A DNA stretch of 64,000 nt from Arthrobacter sp. NIO-1057 (GTDB taxonomy: Bacteria > Actinomycetota > Actinomycetes > Actinomycetales > Micrococcaceae): the NCBI RefSeq assembly GCF_900094805.1, contig NZ_FMAT01000001.1, positions 434,001-498,000 of the forward strand, given 5' to 3'. Below the pieces are notes generated by a model. That model worked only from the letters and a program-made list of their open reading frames with translations, ran no database searches and was not told the DNA's origin. Numbering within the stretch: position 1 is the stretch's first letter; the number at the start of each line of letters is the position of its first letter. This document shows, piece by piece, positions 8,905 to 18,101 of the stretch. Made by a program: the position numbers and the translations under genes.

Positions 8905-9790
8905 ACCCATCCTGCCGGAACTTGCCCCGACGGCGCAGGTAACGTTCAAATTCTCGAGCAATGGACTCACCGCTGGCCTCAGGTAAGTCGCTGGTATCTG
9001 TCGCCTCTTCCAGTTGCTTCACATACTTGGCTATATCCGGGTCCGCAGCGGAGAGCTCATCCACACCGTGTTTCCAAGCCAGGGCATCTTCGCGTAATTG
9101 CTGATCTGCGACGGTGATGGGCAGTAACTCTTCGAGCATTTCGATCAGCGCCAGTTGGACCCGTGGGCTAGGGGACTGGGCCACATAGTGGGAAAGTTGT
9201 GCCCACAGCGCCATGCTGGGAATGCCGGCGCGGTCAAACTCGACGCCAAGAACCGAGGGGATACCGGACGGGCCATCATAGTCCGAGGCTTCGATTTTGA
9301 AGTGTTCCTGAAGCCTGGCATCGTCACTGGATAGTGACGTGGGAACAGGTCGTGTATGAGGCACATCCGCCAGGAGTGCTCCCAAAGTGAGTACGGCTTG
9401 TGCGTTATGTTTACGGGCGACCTCAATGATCTGTGCGCAGAAGGACTGCCATTTGAAAGTTGGTTCAACTCCGAGGACCACCAGTAGGTCCGCTGAGGCA
9501 TGTGGCAACGCCAGCTTATAGATTTCGGTGCGTGGCCAATCAACCACTCGGCCCTGGGCGGTGCGGCGAGTCTTGGGCCGAGAGAACTGATAATCGTAAA
9601 AGTCATCAAGTCCAACGGTCGCAACATGCTCAAAGGTGTTTTCTTCGAGGACCAGTCTTAGTGCACCCGATGCCGCGGAGCCAGCGTCATTCCAGCCTTC
9701 GAAGGCTGCCAAGACAATAGTGGGGCGAATCTCATGCTCGGTCCCAGCGATGTAACTATCTAGCGTTGGGGTGTGGAAATCCTTGTTCAT
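8882..9790 (-). CDS. PAC2 family protein
   Basis: A 302-residue protein of the PAC2 family, named for proteasome assembly chaperone 2-like proteins and widespread in actinobacteria. Recognisable parts are AAFEGWNDAGSAA near residue 28, a LVVLGVEPTFKW core and a Glu/Asp-rich C-terminal helical region. The family is structurally similar to nucleoside-phosphorylase-like folds but has no proven enzymatic role in actinobacteria. It lies upstream of the pupylation region, though with no demonstrated link. It converges on mshC and diverges from the HAD gene. Confidence 0.88.
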   Translation of the reverse strand: MNKDFHTPTLDSYIAGTEHEIRPTIVLAAFEGWNDAGSAASGALRLVLEENTFEHVATVGLDDFYDYQFSRPKTRRTAQGRVVDWPRTEIYKLALPHASADLLVVLGVEPTFKWQSFCAQIIEVARKHNAQAVLTLGALLADVPHTRPVPTSLSSDDARLQEHFKIEASDYDGPSGIPSVLGVEFDRAGIPSMALWAQLSHYVAQSPSPRVQLALIEMLEELLPITVADQQLREDALAWKHGVDELSAADPDIAKYVKQLEEATDTSDLPEASGESIAREFERYLRRRGKFRQDGSGADFDI

Positions 9791-9872
9791 CGAAAACTCC
9801 TATGCAGCGTTCTCGCCATGGACGTGGCTTGCCGAAGCGGCTTAGCCCCACTCTTCCATCTAGAATGGACTC

Positions 9873-10586
9873 ATGCCAAGCACCAGTTTTGACTTTGACT
9901 CCGGTCCAGACACCAGATCACCGCAAGCGGTCCTCTGGGATATGGACGGCACGCTGATCGACACCGAGCCCTATTGGCTGGTCGCCGAGGCCGAACTGGT
10001 CGCCTCCCATGGTGGAACCTGGACTGAAGAGCAAGGCCTAGCCTTAGTCGGTAGCGCGCTACCTAACTCCGCCCGTGTTTTGCAAGAAGCCGGCGTGCAA
10101 TTGCCGGTGCGTGAAATCATCGACCTACTGAGCACTCAGGTGGTAGCCGGGCTACGCAAGGAAATCCCTTGGCGTCCGGGTGCTCGTAAATTGTTAGCCG
10201 CCTGCAAAGCAGCGAACATTCCGCAGGCACTGGTGACGATGTCAGAGCGCAGCATCGTCAACGAGTTTTTGGATCAATTGCCTGCCGGCACGTTCCAGGT
10301 TTCAGTCACCGGTGAAGAAGTAGCCAACGGCAAACCGGACCCAGAACCGTATCTCACCGGCTTGCGTTTGTTAGAAGACGCTGTCGGTAATGAACTCAGC
10401 GCACAAAAGTGCATTGGTTTCGAAGATTCGGTGCCGGGCATCGCTTCAGCCTCAGCAGCTGGATTGCACGCAGTGCTCGTACCCAACGCCACGGACCCCG
10501 GTGAGGGGAATTGGCGTCGAATAGCAAGCCTCGATGGTGTGGACGTTCAAGAAATGACTCGATGGTTGGTGCAGGTTAGCGCGTGA
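9873..10586 (+). CDS. HAD-superfamily hydrolase
   Basis: A 237-residue haloacid-dehalogenase-type phosphatase. Motif I is WDMDGTLIDTEPYW (nucleophile and acid/base Asp, about 24-37), motif II lies in LVTMSERS, motif III lysine in NGKPDPEPY, and motif IV in IGFEDSVPGI. The helical cap after motif I marks the beta-phosphoglucomutase/phosphatase-like subgroup. Substrate is not predictable. Its stop overlaps the next start by 4 bases, so it is coupled to the M50 protease. Confidence 0.92.
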   Translation: MPSTSFDFDSGPDTRSPQAVLWDMDGTLIDTEPYWLVAEAELVASHGGTWTEEQGLALVGSALPNSARVLQEAGVQLPVREIIDLLSTQVVAGLRKEIPWRPGARKLLAACKAANIPQALVTMSERSIVNEFLDQLPAGTFQVSVTGEEVANGKPDPEPYLTGLRLLEDAVGNELSAQKCIGFEDSVPGIASASAAGLHAVLVPNATDPGEGNWRRIASLDGVDVQEMTRWLVQVSA

Positions 10587-11710
10587 GCGAAACTTCAGAA
10601 AAATCCCCCGGAATTAAACTAGGTCGTATCGGCGGAGTTCCGGTTTATCTCTCGAGCTCGTGGTTCATCATCACGGCCGTGATCACCGTTTCCATGGGAC
10701 TGCAGCTTTCTCGTAGTCAGTGGATTCCAGGTCTGGGCGCATATGTTTTGGGCTTTGCCTGCGCGGTGGCGATCGCCATAGCCGTGCTTGTCCACGAGGT
10801 CGCTCACGCCATGACAGCTCGCGCTTTCAAATGGCCCGACGCGCATATCGTGCTGACACTCATGGGCGGCCACACCCAATTTGGATCGTTTAAAGCCAAG
10901 CCTGGTGCCTCGCTGTGGGTTGCCTTGGCTGGGCCGGTATCTAATTTTGTGCTTGCCGGTGTGGGCTGGCTGGTTATTCAGAACCTTGAGCCAGGTATTT
11001 ACTCGAAGTTGCTCCTTGACTTCTTCGTATACGCCAACCTGTTGCTCGGTGCGTTTAACGCGTTGCCCGGACTGCCACTAGATGGTGGCCGACTGGTCGA
11101 ATCAATCGTTTGGAAGGCCACCGGCTCCCAGTTCAAAGGTACTATCGCTTCTAGCTGGGTAGGCCGCGTTATCGCCGTGGGCGTTGTATTCTTCTTCGTT
11201 ATTTACCCTTATTTGCGGGGTCAAGAAGTCCAAATCATCACGGCAGTGGTGGGTTTGATGGTGGCGGTGTTCATGTGGCAAGCCACCACTGGGTTGATTG
11301 CCCACTCAAAGATGATGCTTAACCTACCAACCGTGATTGCTTCAGATCTGATGAAGCCTGCTTCTGCCATGCTGTCCCAGGTCACCGTGGCCGATGTATT
11401 CGTCCGGTTGAACCAACGTGGTGGTGAAATCATTCTTGTTGACGCTAAGGGAATGCCAGTGGGCGTCGTTGACGCCCAAGCAATTTCACGGGTTAATCCA
11501 TCGCAGGCCACTGAAGTTCCTGCATTGGCCGTAGCCAGGGCGTTGGGACAGGGCGCGATCGTGGCCGAAGATTCAGATGGGCGGGCACTGATTGACTACC
11601 TCGCCACCGTGAGCTCGGCTGAATACGCCGTGATCAGTGGGCAAGGGCATGTGGTTGGTCTGCTGCATCAGCAGGATATCGTCAACGCCGTGACCGGACG
11701 ACGCAAGTAA
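10583..11710 (+). CDS. Site-2 protease family (M50) metalloprotease with C-terminal CBS-like domain
   Basis: A 375-residue membrane zinc protease that would cut substrates within the bilayer. HEVAH at 71-75 in the second membrane segment and LDGGRLVE (about 171) supply the zinc ligands. About six membrane segments (to residue about 240) are followed by a cytoplasmic portion resembling paired CBS repeats (VIASDLMKPA, then GHVVGLLHQQDIV), which in this subgroup may sense adenine nucleotides. It overlaps the HAD gene. The substrate, possibly an anti-sigma factor, is unknown. Confidence 0.92.
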   Translation: MSETSEKSPGIKLGRIGGVPVYLSSSWFIITAVITVSMGLQLSRSQWIPGLGAYVLGFACAVAIAIAVLVHEVAHAMTARAFKWPDAHIVLTLMGGHTQFGSFKAKPGASLWVALAGPVSNFVLAGVGWLVIQNLEPGIYSKLLLDFFVYANLLLGAFNALPGLPLDGGRLVESIVWKATGSQFKGTIASSWVGRVIAVGVVFFFVIYPYLRGQEVQIITAVVGLMVAVFMWQATTGLIAHSKMMLNLPTVIASDLMKPASAMLSQVTVADVFVRLNQRGGEIILVDAKGMPVGVVDAQAISRVNPSQATEVPALAVARALGQGAIVAEDSDGRALIDYLATVSSAEYAVISGQGHVVGLLHQQDIVNAVTGRRK

Positions 11711-11753
11711 ACTTTCAAAGACTGTATAGAGCATTAAGAAAAGGAACATACCA

Positions 11754-12809
11754 GTGAGCGAAGCCAACTTCCCGGCACCCCACGGTGCGGCTGCCCGCCG
11801 CGGACCATTCCGCGTAGGCGACCGCGTACAGTTGACCGACGAAAAGCGTCGTATCAACACCATCACCCTGCAAAACGGTGGGGAGTTCCACACCCATAAG
11901 GGCGTACTGCCGCATGAGGCCATCATTGGTCTGCCTGAAGGCTCAGTCATCGAGAACATCGATGGCTTCCGTTATCAGGCTCTTCGCCCGCTGGCTAAAG
12001 ATTTTGTGCTTTCGATGCCACGTGGCGCCACCGTGGTGTATCCCAAAGATGCAGCTCAGATTGTTCAGTTTGGCGATATCTTCCCAGGCGCTCGCGTCGT
12101 AGAAGCAGGCGTAGGTTCTGGCGCATTGTCGATCTCACTGCTTCGCGCTGTGGGAGATGATGGATTCTTGCACTCCTTCGAGCGCCGTGAAGAATTTGCT
12201 GACATTGCTCGCGGCAATGTTTCCACCGTGTTCGGCGGGGACCACCCGTCATGGCAGATCTCTATTGGGGACTTCCAAGACAAGGTTGTTGAGTTGGAGG
12301 AGCCAGGCAGCGTGGATCGAGTTGTTCTCGATATGCTCAGCCCTTGGGAGTGCTTGGACGCGGTGGCAACGGTACTGGCACCAGGTGGGGTGTGGACCAA
12401 CTACGTTTCCGCGGTGACCCAGATGTCGCGTGTCGTCGAGGCTATTCGCGCCTCCGGCCAGTTCACCGAACCTGAATGCTTCGAAACATTGGTCCGCGGG
12501 TGGCACGTTGACGGTTTGGCCGTACGTCCAGATCACCGCATGGTCGCCCACACCGCTTTCTTGATAACGTGTCGTCGACTCGCTGATTCGGCTGATGGCA
12601 TCCCTAAGGCCAAGCGAATCAAGGACCACTCATACTCTGCTGAAGACTTGAGCGCGTGGACTAAAGATCACGATGAAGAAGAATGGACCGCAGAGGCGCT
12701 GGGCGAACGTGGTATTTCTGATAAGAAGCTACGTCGAGCTGCACGTGATGCGCACCAGGCCGTACGTGTGCGTGACGCGCAAGATTCTGAGACTGATTCA
12801 GAAGACTAA
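11754..12809 (+). CDS. trmI: tRNA (adenine-58-N1)-methyltransferase TrmI
   Basis: A 351-residue S-adenosylmethionine-dependent enzyme that makes m1A58 in the T loop of tRNA. The Rossmann domain contains the SAM-binding VVEAGVGSGALS (about 113-124) and VVLDMLSPWE (about 186). An N-terminal beta-rich domain precedes it (FHTHKGVLPHEAIIG). The C-terminus is extended and highly charged by comparison with well-studied TrmI proteins. Start GTG at 11754 follows AAAAGGA. In actinobacteria this gene commonly lies immediately upstream of arc, as here. Confidence 0.93.
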   Translation: MSEANFPAPHGAAARRGPFRVGDRVQLTDEKRRINTITLQNGGEFHTHKGVLPHEAIIGLPEGSVIENIDGFRYQALRPLAKDFVLSMPRGATVVYPKDAAQIVQFGDIFPGARVVEAGVGSGALSISLLRAVGDDGFLHSFERREEFADIARGNVSTVFGGDHPSWQISIGDFQDKVVELEEPGSVDRVVLDMLSPWECLDAVATVLAPGGVWTNYVSAVTQMSRVVEAIRASGQFTEPECFETLVRGWHVDGLAVRPDHRMVAHTAFLITCRRLADSADGIPKAKRIKDHSYSAEDLSAWTKDHDEEEWTAEALGERGISDKKLRRAARDAHQAVRVRDAQDSETDSED

Positions 12810-12855
12810 GTTGAGAATTTATCCATATATTGAGATGTAGCGTCTCAATATGTGA

Positions 12856-12892
12856 CTTCGGGCCCCGGGTGTTCTGCACGCGGGGCCTGAAG
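12856..12892 (+). terminator. Hairpin terminator after trmI
   Basis: A 12-base stem (CTTCGGGCCCCG against CGGGGCCTGAAG, one mismatch) is followed by TTCTTA. A second, AT-rich 9-base stem (ATATTGAGA/TCTCAATAT) lies just upstream at 12827-12851. Together they separate trmI from the pupylation operon, which therefore probably has its own promoter in 12893-12987. Confidence 0.7.
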
Positions 12893-12987
12893 TTCTTAGG
12901 ATGGGACTAAGACGGCGCGCTGAGTGCCGGCAAAAACTTCACTGGCACTAAGAATGACCAGCGACGTTGAACGTGGGGAGTTGGAAC

Positions 12988-14670
12988 GTGAACGAAAATC
13001 ACGAGGCAGAAAAATTGGCCGAACGGCTTCAGATGACCGAACGCCAGGTCAACGTGTTGCGCGACAAGAACCGCAACCTTGACAAGCAACTCGCCGGGCT
13101 CAGCGGAAACAACCAACGACTGGTCGCACTGCTCGAAACGACGCGCGAACAGATTATCAATTTGAAAGCAGCGCTGGAAAAAGACGGAGACACACCCTTT
13201 AGCTACGGCACTGTTGTCGCCAAACACCCACGCCGGCATCCAGAACCTGGACAAGGTATTGAATCCACCGGTGTCCAAGCCGTCGACGTCATCTATTCCG
13301 GCCGAAAAATGCGTGTCACCGTCAGCCCACTCATGGACTTCGATGCTGTGCTTATCGGGCAGCAGGTTTTGCTCAATGAAGCATTAGTTGTCGTTGCTTG
13401 TCTTGGATTCGAAGAAACCGGCGAATTAGTCACCGTCAAAGAATTGTTGGAGAACAATCTTGCTGTGGTCATGGCCCACGCCGATGATCAGCGCGTAATC
13501 GAACTAGCCGAACCTTTGCGCAAGATTCACCTGCGAGTTGGCGACCAGCTCACTATTGATTCTCGTAGCGGCATGGCTGTCAGCCGCGTGCAGCTAACCG
13601 ACATGCAGTCGCTGGTTCTTGAAGAAGTCCCAGAGATCTCATACTCCGATATCGGCGGCTTGAACTCGCAGATTGAGGCCATCAAAGACTCTGTTGAATT
13701 GCCTTTCACCCATCCTGAGCTGTACCGGGAGCACGGTCTGAGCGCGCCCAAGGGTATTTTGCTTTACGGGCCTCCAGGCTGTGGAAAGACGCTGATTGCC
13801 AAAGCAGTCGCTCATTCGCTGGCCCAGCGTGTTGTTGAACGTAAAGAAGGAACCAGCACACGAAGCTACTTCTTGAACATCAAGGGACCCGAGCTGCTGG
13901 ACAAATACGTCGGTGAAACCGAACGGCACATTCGACTGATTTTCGCCCGCGCCCGTGAAAAGGCGTTACATGGGGATCCGGTCGTGGTGTTTTTCGACGA
14001 GATGGAAGCCCTGTTTAGGACACGTGGAACGGGTGTGTCCTCGGATGTAGAAACGACCATTGTTCCCCAGCTCTTGGCAGAAATCGACGGCGTAGAACGA
14101 CTGGACAACGTCATCGTCATCGGCGCATCAAACCGTGAAGACATGATTGACCCAGCCATCCTGCGCCCAGGTCGATTGGACGTGAAGATTAAGATTCGCC
14201 GGCCAGATGCCCAAGGCGCCACCGAAATCTTCAGCAAGTACCTGACCACTGAACTGCCACTTCACGAGCAAGAATTGGCTGCCGACTCCGTCAACGCAGA
14301 AGCCGCAATTCGCCGGATGATCAACTCCACCGTTGATGCAATGTACTCCACGGAACGCATCAATGAGTTCTTGGAGGTCACCTACGTCACCGGACAGACC
14401 GAGATTCTCTACTTCAAGGATTTCGCTTCCGGAGCCGTGATTCACAACATCGTTGACCGCGCCAAGAAACACGCCATCAAGGCACTGATCACTAACGACG
14501 AACGTGGTCTGAAAATGGAGTACCTGCTGCGTGCGGTGCGCGAAGAATTTGCCGAACACGAAGATATGCCTAACACCACCAACCCTGATGACTGGGCCCG
14601 TATTTCTGGTCGTAAGGGTGAACGAATCAGCAATATTCGCTCCCTGGTCAACCGTCAGGCAGCATCATGA
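12988..14670 (+). CDS. arc: AAA ATPase ARC (Mpa-type), lacking the proteasome-docking tail
   Basis: A 560-residue ring-forming AAA ATPase that recognises pupylated proteins through its N-terminal coiled coil (about 1-70), followed by OB domains (about 75-205) and one AAA module with Walker A GPPGCGKT, Walker [11 protein letters not shown] and a second region of homology with RPGRLD. GTG at 12988 behind GGGGAG is preferred to TTG at 12967. Proteasome-linked Mpa proteins end in GQYL, which opens the 20S gate; this protein stops at NRQAAS, soon after the AAA module. Its stop overlaps the dop start by 4 bases. Confidence 0.95.
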   Translation: MNENHEAEKLAERLQMTERQVNVLRDKNRNLDKQLAGLSGNNQRLVALLETTREQIINLKAALEKDGDTPFSYGTVVAKHPRRHPEPGQGIESTGVQAVDVIYSGRKMRVTVSPLMDFDAVLIGQQVLLNEALVVVACLGFEETGELVTVKELLENNLAVVMAHADDQRVIELAEPLRKIHLRVGDQLTIDSRSGMAVSRVQLTDMQSLVLEEVPEISYSDIGGLNSQIEAIKDSVELPFTHPELYREHGLSAPKGILLYGPPGCGKTLIAKAVAHSLAQRVVERKEGTSTRSYFLNIKGPELLDKYVGETERHIRLIFARAREKALHGDPVVVFFDEMEALFRTRGTGVSSDVETTIVPQLLAEIDGVERLDNVIVIGASNREDMIDPAILRPGRLDVKIKIRRPDAQGATEIFSKYLTTELPLHEQELAADSVNAEAAIRRMINSTVDAMYSTERINEFLEVTYVTGQTEILYFKDFASGAVIHNIVDRAKKHAIKALITNDERGLKMEYLLRAVREEFAEHEDMPNTTNPDDWARISGRKGERISNIRSLVNRQAAS

Positions 14671-16283
14671 GCGCGCGTCGACTTGTAGGATTAGAGACCG
14701 AGTACGGGGTCATCCGCCCGCAGATGCCCAAAGCGAATGCCACGGTGCTTTCGGCTCAAATAGTCGATGCCTATGCACAACTAGTTGCTGAGCAAAGCTC
14801 CACCGCAACTGCAGCCCGCTGGGACTATGCCGACGAGACTCCTTTGCAAGATGCCCGTGGCTTTGAAATGCAGCGCAGCATGGCACATCCGAGTCAGCTA
14901 ACTGACGCAGAACCAGAACTTGAAGAATCCGGTATCTGGACCGCGGAATCCATTGCCCTAGACGGTAACGACGCTCGGGTGGGATCAACTCTGTATCAAG
15001 AGAAAGATTCCACCGATGTTGTGATGAACATGGTTCTTGGCAACGGTGCCCGGCTGTACGTGGATCACGCTCACCCTGAATACTCCAGCCCTGAATCACT
15101 CACGCCACGCGATGCTGTTCTTTGGGATCAAGCCGGCGATGAAGTCATGCGCAGGGCGGCTCAAACCGCTCAGCGTATGGGCAGCGGCGAGCTATTGCTC
15201 TACAAAAACAACACGGATAACAAGTCAGTATCTTATGGTGCCCACGAAAACTATTTGGTCCCTCGATCTATCGAATTCTCCTCGATCGTCAGTGGACTGA
15301 CTCCGTTCTTTGTTAGTCGGCAAATCTTCTGCGGTGCCGGACGTGTAGGCCGGGGCATGCTCAACGAACGCGCCGAGTTCCAGATTTCGCAGCGCGCAGA
15401 TTTTTTTGAGGCTGAAGTCGGATTGGAAACGACGATTAATCGTCCAATCATCAACACGCGCGATGAGCCACACGCCAATTGGGACAAATATCGTCGCCTT
15501 CACGTGATCATTGGTGACGCTAATCTAGGACAAGTTTCCACCCTGCTCAGGGTTGGCACCACTAATTTGGTCCTGTCTCTGATCGAAGCGAACATGGCCC
15601 CCGCCCTTGAACTGGTCGAGCCGGTTCTAGCATTGCAACAGATTAGCCACGATCCGAGCCTCACAACGCGCGTAAAATTCCGCGGTGGAATCGAGCTATC
15701 GGCCATTGAAATCCAACGGCTCTACCTTGAAGCCAGTGAAAAATATTGTGCGCAGCGCAGTATTGATGATCCTGACACAATCGAAATCCTGACTCGATGG
15801 GCTCAAATCCTTGACGTGCTCGAACATGACCCGTTGGAAGCCGCAGACCAAATTGATTGGATCGCGAAGTACAAACTCATCAGTGGCTTTACCGAACGTC
15901 ATCAGCTCACGCTCGCTGATCCGCGCGTCGCCATGATGGATTTGCAATGGGCGGATTTGCGCACCGATAAGGGGCTGTACTACCGGTTAGCTGCCCGTGG
16001 TGCGATCAAGACCCTATTTAGCCAGGAAGAAATCAACCAGGCCGTGGCCACCCCACCAGAGGACACGCGTGCGTACCTGCGAGGGATGGCTCTTCAACGC
16101 TATGCGCCATATGTGGTGGCGGCTAACTGGGACGCATTGTCCTTTGCAGTTCCTGGAGCGCGACAGATCAGCCGATTCCACATGTCTGAGCCTCTAGAGG
16201 GAACTCGTCAAAGCGTAGGAGACCTCTTCGATGCAAATATGGAGATTTCAGAATTTATCGATGAATTGGCGAGGCGCAAGTAA
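14667..16283 (+). CDS. dop: Deamidase/depupylase of Pup, Dop
   Basis: A 538-residue carboxylate-amine-ligase-fold enzyme that deamidates the C-terminal glutamine of Pup and removes Pup from substrates. It opens with GLETEYGV (the ATP/Mg site) and carries the Dop-specific insert (the Dop loop, about 50-90, with [15 protein letters not shown]) that PafA lacks. Further conserved blocks are [20 protein letters not shown] and [12 protein letters not shown] overlap with arc indicates coupled translation. Because the Pup encoded next ends in Gln, Dop activity is required before ligation. Confidence 0.96.
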   Translation: MSARRLVGLETEYGVIRPQMPKANATVLSAQIVDAYAQLVAEQSSTATAARWDYADETPLQDARGFEMQRSMAHPSQLTDAEPELEESGIWTAESIALDGNDARVGSTLYQEKDSTDVVMNMVLGNGARLYVDHAHPEYSSPESLTPRDAVLWDQAGDEVMRRAAQTAQRMGSGELLLYKNNTDNKSVSYGAHENYLVPRSIEFSSIVSGLTPFFVSRQIFCGAGRVGRGMLNERAEFQISQRADFFEAEVGLETTINRPIINTRDEPHANWDKYRRLHVIIGDANLGQVSTLLRVGTTNLVLSLIEANMAPALELVEPVLALQQISHDPSLTTRVKFRGGIELSAIEIQRLYLEASEKYCAQRSIDDPDTIEILTRWAQILDVLEHDPLEAADQIDWIAKYKLISGFTERHQLTLADPRVAMMDLQWADLRTDKGLYYRLAARGAIKTLFSQEEINQAVATPPEDTRAYLRGMALQRYAPYVVAANWDALSFAVPGARQISRFHMSEPLEGTRQSVGDLFDANMEISEFIDELARRK

Positions 16284-16289
16284 ACAGCG

Positions 16290-16322
16290 CAGAATAGGTA
16301 TGAGTCTCAGTACCTAATTCTG
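16290..16322 (+). promoter_or_regulatory. Intercistronic hairpin between dop and pup
   Basis: An 11-13 base stem (CAGAATAGGTA against TACCTAATTCTG, one bulged base) with a short loop lies in the 65-base dop-pup gap and ends 26 bases before the pup start. It lacks a T run. Such a hairpin could attenuate read-through or stabilise the 5' end of a processed pup message; this role is inferred. Confidence 0.55.
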
Positions 16323-16348
16323 GGATTCAATAATTTTAGGAGATCAAG

Positions 16349-16534
16349 ATGACTCAGGAAAGCTTCTCAGCTCGCCGCAATACCCAGAACCAGGCAACAG
16401 AGACCGAGCAGGTGCAGGTCAACACCACCGGTCAGTCCGCAGGGGTTGATGACCTGCTCGATGAAATTGATTCGGTTCTCGAGTCCAATGCCGAGGAATT
16501 CGTCCGCGGCTTCGTCCAAAAGGGCGGTCAGTAG
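16349..16534 (+). CDS. pup: Prokaryotic ubiquitin-like protein Pup
   Basis: A 61-residue disordered protein modifier. The C-terminal half is diagnostic: DDLLDEIDSVLESNAEEF then VRGFVQKGGQ. It ends in GGQ, so it must be deamidated to GGE by Dop before PafA can link it to substrate lysines. The N-terminal half is polar with many Gln and Thr. A good ribosome site, AGGAG, precedes ATG at 16349. In proteasome-bearing actinobacteria prcB and prcA usually follow; here pafA follows after 76 bases. Confidence 0.98.
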   Translation: MTQESFSARRNTQNQATETEQVQVNTTGQSAGVDDLLDEIDSVLESNAEEFVRGFVQKGGQ

Positions 16535-16610
16535 AAATACTGCGTTCACAACGCAAACATTCACTGGCACTAGACAAGGCAACGCCGCAGGCGAGGGGAA
16601 GTAACAACGC

Positions 16611-17984
16611 GTGGATCGCAGAATTTACGGTCTTGAAACCGAATTCGGACTAACTTACGTCCCATCTGATGGGCGCCGGCTGACTCCAGAAGATGCTGCA
16701 CGGCATCTATTCAAGCCAGTGGTCAACTGGGGCAGAAGCTCTAATGTCTTCCTGGAAAACGGGTCACGACTCTACCTCGACGTGGGCTCTCATCCGGAAT
16801 ATGCCACGGCCGAATGCGACCAGCTGACCCAACTAATTGCCCATGACCGCGCCGGCGAAGCTTTTATGCTTGATCTCGTTGATCAAGCTGAAGACCAACT
16901 GTTGGAAGAAGGCCATGAAGGCCGCATCTACATGTTCAAGAACAATGTGGACTCGGCCGGCAACTCCTACGGTTGTCATGAAAACTACCTCATTCCACGC
17001 AAGATCGAATTCAAACGACTTGCAGACATGCTCATTCCTTTCTTGGTCACCAGGCAACTATTGTGTGGGGCCGGCCATCTGATCAACGTGGATGACCAGA
17101 CCAAGTTCGTCTTTTCTCAGCGAGCAGACCATATGTGGGAAGGCGTGTCCTCGGCAACGACGCGGTCGCGTCCGATTATCAACACTCGCGATGAGCCCCA
17201 CGCTGATGCCGAATATCACCGGCGTCTACACGTGATCGTGGGAGATTCAACCATGAGCGAGACCACCCAGTTGCTCAAAATTGGTGCCACTGACCTAGTC
17301 CTTAGACTGATTGAATCTGGCGAAATTTACCACGATCTGCGCCTTGAAAACCCAATTCGTTCAATCCGTCAGATTTCACACGATTTCAACGGACAAACAG
17401 TGGTACGCCTAATGGGTGGTGACGAACCGACAGCGTTACAGATTCAGTGGATCCTGTTCGAATCTGTCACAGAGTTTGTCGCCCGGCACGGAGCACACCA
17501 TGATCAGGTTGAGCGGGTCCTTGAACTGTGGGAACGCACTCTGCGGGCGATTGAAACTGAAAACTATTCGCTCATTGATCAAGATATTGATTGGGCTATC
17601 AAGCACAAATTACTTCATGGCTATGCCCAGAAGAATTCGCTGCCGTTGTCCTCTCCACGACTAGCGCAGTTGAATCTGACCTATCACGATATCGACCCTG
17701 CCCGTGGTCTATTCCATGTACTGAAACGCCGTGGTCTGGCATCGAGTGTCGTAACTGATGCGGACATCCGCCAGGCTGTGAATAACCCACCGGCAACGAC
17801 ACGCGCGGCCATTCGAAGTAAGTTTATCCGCGCTGCCAGAGCCAATGGACGGCGCTACAGCGCAGACTGGGTTCACATGAAATACGAGGATGAACCCGGC
17901 GGAATCGTGCTCTGCAAGGATCCCTTTGCAACCAGTGATCCCGAGGTGGATAAGCTCATTGAGTTGATGAGCCAGCGACCGTAA
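16611..17984 (+). CDS. pafA: Pup-protein ligase PafA
   Basis: A 457-residue ATP-dependent ligase that forms an isopeptide bond between the C-terminal glutamate of Pup and lysines of target proteins. It shares the Dop fold but lacks the Dop loop: GLETEFGLTY at the start, HPEYATAECD, SYGCHENYLIPRKIEF and [18 protein letters not shown]. The length is as usual. The GTG start at 16611 follows GAGGGGAAG. A short palindrome follows the stop. Since no proteasome genes are adjacent, pupylation here may act through ARC unfolding or by altering target stability. Confidence 0.97.
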   Translation: MDRRIYGLETEFGLTYVPSDGRRLTPEDAARHLFKPVVNWGRSSNVFLENGSRLYLDVGSHPEYATAECDQLTQLIAHDRAGEAFMLDLVDQAEDQLLEEGHEGRIYMFKNNVDSAGNSYGCHENYLIPRKIEFKRLADMLIPFLVTRQLLCGAGHLINVDDQTKFVFSQRADHMWEGVSSATTRSRPIINTRDEPHADAEYHRRLHVIVGDSTMSETTQLLKIGATDLVLRLIESGEIYHDLRLENPIRSIRQISHDFNGQTVVRLMGGDEPTALQIQWILFESVTEFVARHGAHHDQVERVLELWERTLRAIETENYSLIDQDIDWAIKHKLLHGYAQKNSLPLSSPRLAQLNLTYHDIDPARGLFHVLKRRGLASSVVTDADIRQAVNNPPATTRAAIRSKFIRAARANGRRYSADWVHMKYEDEPGGIVLCKDPFATSDPEVDKLIELMSQRP

Positions 17985-18009
17985 CTAGCGGGCGGAAAGA
18001 CTTTTCACA

Positions 18010-18032
18010 GCTACGAACCCTAGGGTTGTAGC
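18010..18032. repeat. Short palindrome downstream of pafA
   Basis: GCTACGAACCC pairs with its complement around CTAG (one bulged base). It lies 26 bases after pafA and about 70 bases before the FKBP lipoprotein gene, so it is either a weak terminator or an operator for the downstream gene. Confidence 0.45.
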
Positions 18033-18101
18033 AGTGAGTTTGATACTCAATTGATGAGTATCTCTGCAATTTTAAGTTTTGACTTCAACGAAAGTAGATT
18101 C

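Noticed and set aside
16535-16610. Remnants of prcB/prcA between pup and pafA
   Set aside because: The gap is only 76 bases with a short TGCGTT/AACGCA hairpin; nothing resembling proteasome subunits remains.
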